Part shown: one piece after another, positions 60,963 through 64,000 of the stretch | How positions within the stretch are numbered: the stretch's first letter is position 1 | How the letters are laid out: every line of letters starts with the position of its first letter | Assembly (NCBI GenBank): GCA_963602445.1 | Contig: CAVCIY010000026.1 | Coordinates: 1 to 64,000, forward strand | Direction of reading: 5' to 3' | DNA from: Alangreenwoodia sp963602445 | GTDB lineage: Bacteria > Bacillota > Clostridia > Peptostreptococcales > Anaerovoracaceae | Length of the DNA: 64,000 nucleotides | The notes under the pieces: generated by a model | What the model was told of the DNA's origin: nothing | What the model saw: only the letters and a program-made list of their open reading frames with translations | The model's database searches: none | Made by a program: the position numbers and the translations under genes

Positions 60963-61331
60963 ATGGCATTACAGGAATCAGGAGAAATGTATCTCGAGAC
61001 GATACTCATGCTCTCACAGAAAAACAATCTCGTCCGCTCTGTTGATGTTGCGGAATACATGGGATATTCAAAGCCGGCTGTCAGCCGCGGACTTGCAAAG
61101 CTGAAGCAGGAAAGATATATATTGATAGATCAGGACGGTTATATCGCACTTACGGAGAGCGGACGTGTTGTCGCAGAAAAGATGTACGAGCGCCATGTTC
61201 TTTTGTCAAGCTTTCTCATGCAGCTTGGTGTCGATGAAGAAACTGCTTCACAAGACGCATGCCGCATAGAGCATGTCGTGAGCGACAAAAGCTTCGAGGC
61301 TATGAAAAAATATATTGAAAAATATCTGTAG
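60963..61331 (+). CDS. DtxR-family metal-dependent transcriptional regulator
   Basis: A 122-residue regulator of the MntR/IdeR type, two-domain form without an SH3 domain. The winged helix spans about 1-65 (RSVDVAEYMGYSKPAVSRGLAKL) and the metal-binding/dimer helices follow, with ESGEMYLETIL, YERHVLLSSFLMQLG, DACRIEHVVSD. It is divergent from feoA, so it probably represses feo when iron is ample. GGAGG precedes the ATG. Metal specificity cannot be decided from what is visible. Confidence 0.92.
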   Translation: MALQESGEMYLETILMLSQKNNLVRSVDVAEYMGYSKPAVSRGLAKLKQERYILIDQDGYIALTESGRVVAEKMYERHVLLSSFLMQLGVDEETASQDACRIEHVVSDKSFEAMKKYIEKYL

Positions 61332-61346
61332 TCGTAAAATAGTAAA

Positions 61347-61413
61347 AAACCCGCAATCTTAACTCAGATTCCAAAGGCTCGTCCTTTGGAATCCAAAAGA
61401 AGATTGCGGGTTT
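61347..61413. terminator. Nested bidirectional terminator
   Basis: AAACCCGCAATCTT (61347-61360) pairs with AAGATTGCGGGTTT (61400-61413), enclosing a second stem GATTCCAAAGG/CCTTTGGAATC. It lies between the converging DtxR-type and sensor kinase genes. Confidence 0.9.
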
Positions 61414-61417
61414 AAAT

Positions 61418-62767
61418 TTAGTATTGGCACTTAGGAAAAACAACTGTAAAAGTTGTTCCTTCCTTTTCCTTGCTGCTGACCGTGATGTCTGCATGGTGTA
61501 TAAGAGCCGCATGCTTGACTATAGAAAGCCCCAGACCTGTACCGCCTATTTCTCTCGAATGGCTCTTATCCACTCGGTAGAAACGTTCAAAGATGCGTGA
61601 TTTATGTTCTTCGGGGATTCCTATGCCGGTGTCGCGAACAGAAAGAACAGCGCTGTCATCACTGCTGCTGACAAATACCTTGACAGCTCCGCCCGGCCTG
61701 TTGTACTTTATGGCATTGTCGCACAGGTTATATACAATGCTGTACAGAAGCTGCGGGATTCCCTGCAGCACAGCCGGTTCTCCGCTGAACTCTATCGATA
61801 TTCCCATATCATCTGCTTCAGCCTCAACGCTGTCGATGGCATTCTTGGCTACAAGTGAAAGGTCAACCTCTTCCCATTGCATTTCGCCTGAATCGTCGTC
61901 AAGCTTTGTGAGATCAAGGATATCACTGACCAGCTTTGTCATTCGCTGCGCTTCATTTCGAATTTTACCGGCAAAAGGTCTGATGTCCTCCGGCTTTACC
62001 ATGCCGTTTTCAAGAAGCTCCGCATATCCCGAAATCGCATGAAGAGGTGTCTTCAGCTCATGTGAGGCATTTGCCGTAAATTCTTGATGAATCTGAGATG
62101 TTCTCTCCAGCTGTTCCTGATTTCTCTTTATCTCGGTCTGCTGCATATTCATCCTTCTAAGGAGAGGTTCTATTTCTTTTAATTCTTTTTTGCCCGCAAA
62201 ATCGAGAGGTCTTTCCGGATCTATCTTGTTTATCGGTTCGACGATTCTCTTTGAGAGTCTCGATGCCAAGATAAGTGATGCTATAAGCGCAAGCAATGCC
62301 ACAAATGCGATCGGCTGCCCAAATGCAAGAAGGAGTGTCCAGAGCGTTATTTGCTTGCTCGACAGCCTCAGTATGCTGCCGTCAGAAAGAAGCTTCGCCT
62401 CATAAAATTGTCTTTCCGAAAGTGTCGTGGAATATCTGCTCGCGTCACCCCAGCCATACTTCACGGCTTCCTTTACTTCTTCGCGCTGCATATGATTTTC
62501 CATATTTTCCGAATCCGCTTCATTGTCATAAATGACCGTCCCGTCCGAGTCGATCCACGTGATTCTGTAGTCAACATCCTTAAGCGACTTAAAATATTCT
62601 GTTCCGCCAAGCATCGCACCCTGAGCCGCAAGCTCAGTCTCTATTTTCAGCTGGTCCTTTTGCACGCCTGAAAAATATGTATAACTTACACCCATCACAA
62701 AAACCAGTGACGCGACAAAAACAATGAGTGCAACGCTCCAAATAGCATTAAATATCTTATTGCTCAT
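61418..62767 (-). CDS. Sensor histidine kinase, PhoR-like
   Basis: A 449-residue membrane kinase. Two membrane helices (about 7-33 and 143-169) flank a small extracellular sensor domain; a HAMP-like segment follows (SKRIVEPINKIDP). The phosphorylated histidine is H236 in NASHELKTPL; the ATPase has NLCDNAIKYN, RDTGIGIP, and GGTGLGLSIVKHAA. It lies 79 bases downstream of the response regulator in one operon. The PhoR label rests on overall layout and the partner. GGAGGAGCAAAA precedes the ATG. Confidence 0.92.
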   Translation of the reverse strand: MSNKIFNAIWSVALIVFVASLVFVMGVSYTYFSGVQKDQLKIETELAAQGAMLGGTEYFKSLKDVDYRITWIDSDGTVIYDNEADSENMENHMQREEVKEAVKYGWGDASRYSTTLSERQFYEAKLLSDGSILRLSSKQITLWTLLLAFGQPIAFVALLALIASLILASRLSKRIVEPINKIDPERPLDFAGKKELKEIEPLLRRMNMQQTEIKRNQEQLERTSQIHQEFTANASHELKTPLHAISGYAELLENGMVKPEDIRPFAGKIRNEAQRMTKLVSDILDLTKLDDDSGEMQWEEVDLSLVAKNAIDSVEAEADDMGISIEFSGEPAVLQGIPQLLYSIVYNLCDNAIKYNRPGGAVKVFVSSSDDSAVLSVRDTGIGIPEEHKSRIFERFYRVDKSHSREIGGTGLGLSIVKHAALIHHADITVSSKEKEGTTFTVVFPKCQY

Positions 62768-62846
62768 TTTTGCTCCTCCATTTCAATAAGACTGCCAAAA
62801 CACCATTTAATAACCGCTATCTAAAACTCTGTTTTGTAATTGGCAA

Positions 62847-63515
62847 CTAAGGCTCCATTTTGTAACCGACACCGCGAACTGTCTGTATCAGTTTTCCGGA
62901 TACTCCCAGCTTTGTTCTCAGCGTACCGACATGAACGTCGACTGTACGGCTTTCCCCGATAAAGTCCGAACTCCATACTGACGAAAGAAGGTTATCTCTC
63001 GAAAATACCTTCCCCGGATTTTCCATAAACAACTTAAGAAGATCATACTCTTTCAGAGTCAATGCTATATTTTGCCCGTCTGCTTCCACAGTATGACGTG
63101 CTTCGTCAAGCACGATTTTTCCGCACGTTAAAACAGGAAATTTTTCCTTCGGACGGGCACGTCTCAAGACAGCTTTGATCCTAGATACCATTTCCATCAT
63201 TCCAAACGGCTTGCAAAGATAATCGTCTGCTCCAAGATCAAGCCCGATTACCTTGTCATATTCCGTTTCCTTTGCTGTTGCCATTATTACCGGAATGTCT
63301 GCCGTATCACTCGACGAACGCAATTTTTTCAAAATACTGATGCCATCCTCCCCGGGGAGCATGATATCAAGAAGTATAAGCTCAGGAAGCTGTGAATTCA
63401 CAGCTTCCCAAAAAGGTTCGCTGTCAGAAAAGCCCTTTGCCTCAAATCCGGCCATATTAAGTGTATAAAGCATCAATTCGCGGATGCTGTCTTCGTCTTC
63501 AACATAATAAATCAT
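62847..63515 (-). CDS. Response regulator, OmpR/PhoB family
   Basis: A 222-residue transcription factor. The receiver domain has the acidic pair in VEDEDS, phosphorylated D50 in LILLDIMLPGEDG and the lysine in LCKPFG. The C-terminal winged helix (about 128-222) ends with SRTVDVHVGTLRTKLG and IQTVRGVGYKM. It is partnered with the kinase downstream and, with a probable phoU upstream, may control phosphate uptake. AAGGAGAAAAAT precedes the ATG. Confidence 0.94.
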   Translation of the reverse strand: MIYYVEDEDSIRELMLYTLNMAGFEAKGFSDSEPFWEAVNSQLPELILLDIMLPGEDGISILKKLRSSSDTADIPVIMATAKETEYDKVIGLDLGADDYLCKPFGMMEMVSRIKAVLRRARPKEKFPVLTCGKIVLDEARHTVEADGQNIALTLKEYDLLKLFMENPGKVFSRDNLLSSVWSSDFIGESRTVDVHVGTLRTKLGVSGKLIQTVRGVGYKMEP

Positions 63516-63896
63516 ATTTTTCTCCTTTTTCAGGACATTATATTTGGTTTATATCTTCCATTGCGATCTGACTCTTAAAAATAACAACTGTCATGTTACA
63601 CCGAAAATAATGAAACATCTCTACTTACATTACAACTATAAGACATAAATTTCAAATTGTTTATCTATAATATGTAAAATTCGAGTAAAAATTTTTCAAA
63701 GCATGCTTGAGCTATAATCGCTCAATGCACAGCGTACGGATCGCAAAGCATTCGCGCTGCACGATATCCTCATTGTACATCACACGCATCGCACGGTATC
63801 CGCATCGCAAAGCACCCGCATTGCACAACACCCGCAAATCCTCGACAGGGATTTGCGGGTGCGATATCCGACTAAAAATATTAATTCTTGCAAATA
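63516..63896. other. Intergenic region with repeats and a hairpin
   Basis: No supported gene. It contains ATCGCAAAGCA-type degenerate direct repeats (about 63736-63830) and a strong hairpin CACCCGCAAATCC (63829-63841) with GGATTTGCGGGTG (63849-63861). The hairpin lies just after the truncated gene and may terminate it, though the T-run is weak. Confidence 0.6.
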
Positions 63897-64000
63897 TTAG
63901 TTTTGATAATTTAAAACCATTTTCTCATGTTCTCCACTGTTGTCTTCAGCTTCACTTATGGCTTTTTTCGTATCTGAATCTTCATTGCCGCTTATCACGC
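63897..64000 (-). CDS. C-terminal end of a gene cut by the window edge, possibly phoU
   Basis: Minus-strand frame with 33 codons and a TAA stop, reading VISGNEDSDTKKAISEAEDN then SGEHEKMVLNYQN. The gene continues past the window end. Its place directly upstream of a PhoB/PhoR-type pair, and a VxSG-type segment as found near the end of PhoU proteins, make PhoU plausible. The fragment is too short to be sure. Confidence 0.45.
   Translation of the reverse strand, partial: VISGNEDSDTKKAISEAEDNSGEHEKMVLNYQN

Overview
This window looks like a chromosomal segment of an anaerobic, low-to-moderate G+C Bacillota of class Clostridia. That is inferred from the gene families: IreB next to alaS and ruvX, a T-box leader on alaS, a SEC-C methionine aminopeptidase, S-layer-homology domains, rubrerythrin, FeoB with its Cys-rich partner, and strong AGGAGG ribosome sites. 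I cannot name the species. No rRNA, tRNA, CRISPR array, prophage or insertion sequence was seen. Most genes lie on the minus strand.

Layout: 0-7.6 kb holds sigma-54, trmL, a SEC-C protein, lysA, a GntR regulator and aconitase. 7.9-13.8 kb holds a tetracycline-protection-like GTPase fused to an NYN ribonuclease domain, then mnmM, a pseudouridine synthase and a carboxylesterase. 14.1-31.6 kb is a long minus-strand run: a Cys-rich small protein, a GIY-YIG/AlkD fusion, two membrane proteins, a PLP enzyme, a tyrosine recombinase, miaA-mutL-mutS, a DUF896 protein, map, ruvX, ireB and alaS with its T-box. 31.7-44.9 kb is cell-surface and transport: an SLH phosphoesterase, a TAXI-TRAP system, an amino-acid ABC transporter, an NCS2 nucleobase permease and an ArsB/NhaD-type carrier. 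45-55 kb holds a phosphopantetheinyl transferase, a NUDIX enzyme, a PLD-helicase, rubrerythrin and an MBOAT/SGNH acylation pair. 55-64 kb holds bioY, an EamA carrier, the feo iron operon with its operator and a divergent DtxR-type regulator, and a PhoR/PhoB-type two-component system, ending in a truncated gene.

Two themes stand out. First, short tandem repeats have expanded throughout the window. Inside genes the periods are multiples of three (15, 18, 21, 24, 30, 84 bp), adding low-complexity stretches to MutS, MutL, a phosphopantetheinyl transferase, the helicase, the MBOAT protein and others. Between genes the periods are mostly not (14, 20, 29, 73, 74 bp), although 42, 48 and 54 also occur. 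Second, several domain fusions and insertions are unusual, above all the ribosomal GTPase joined to a Rae1/YacP-like NYN nuclease, which suggests a single protein that binds a ribosome and cuts RNA there.

Coding boundaries were chosen from ribosome-binding sites and family starts; promoters and terminators were read by eye and no folding or database search was run.
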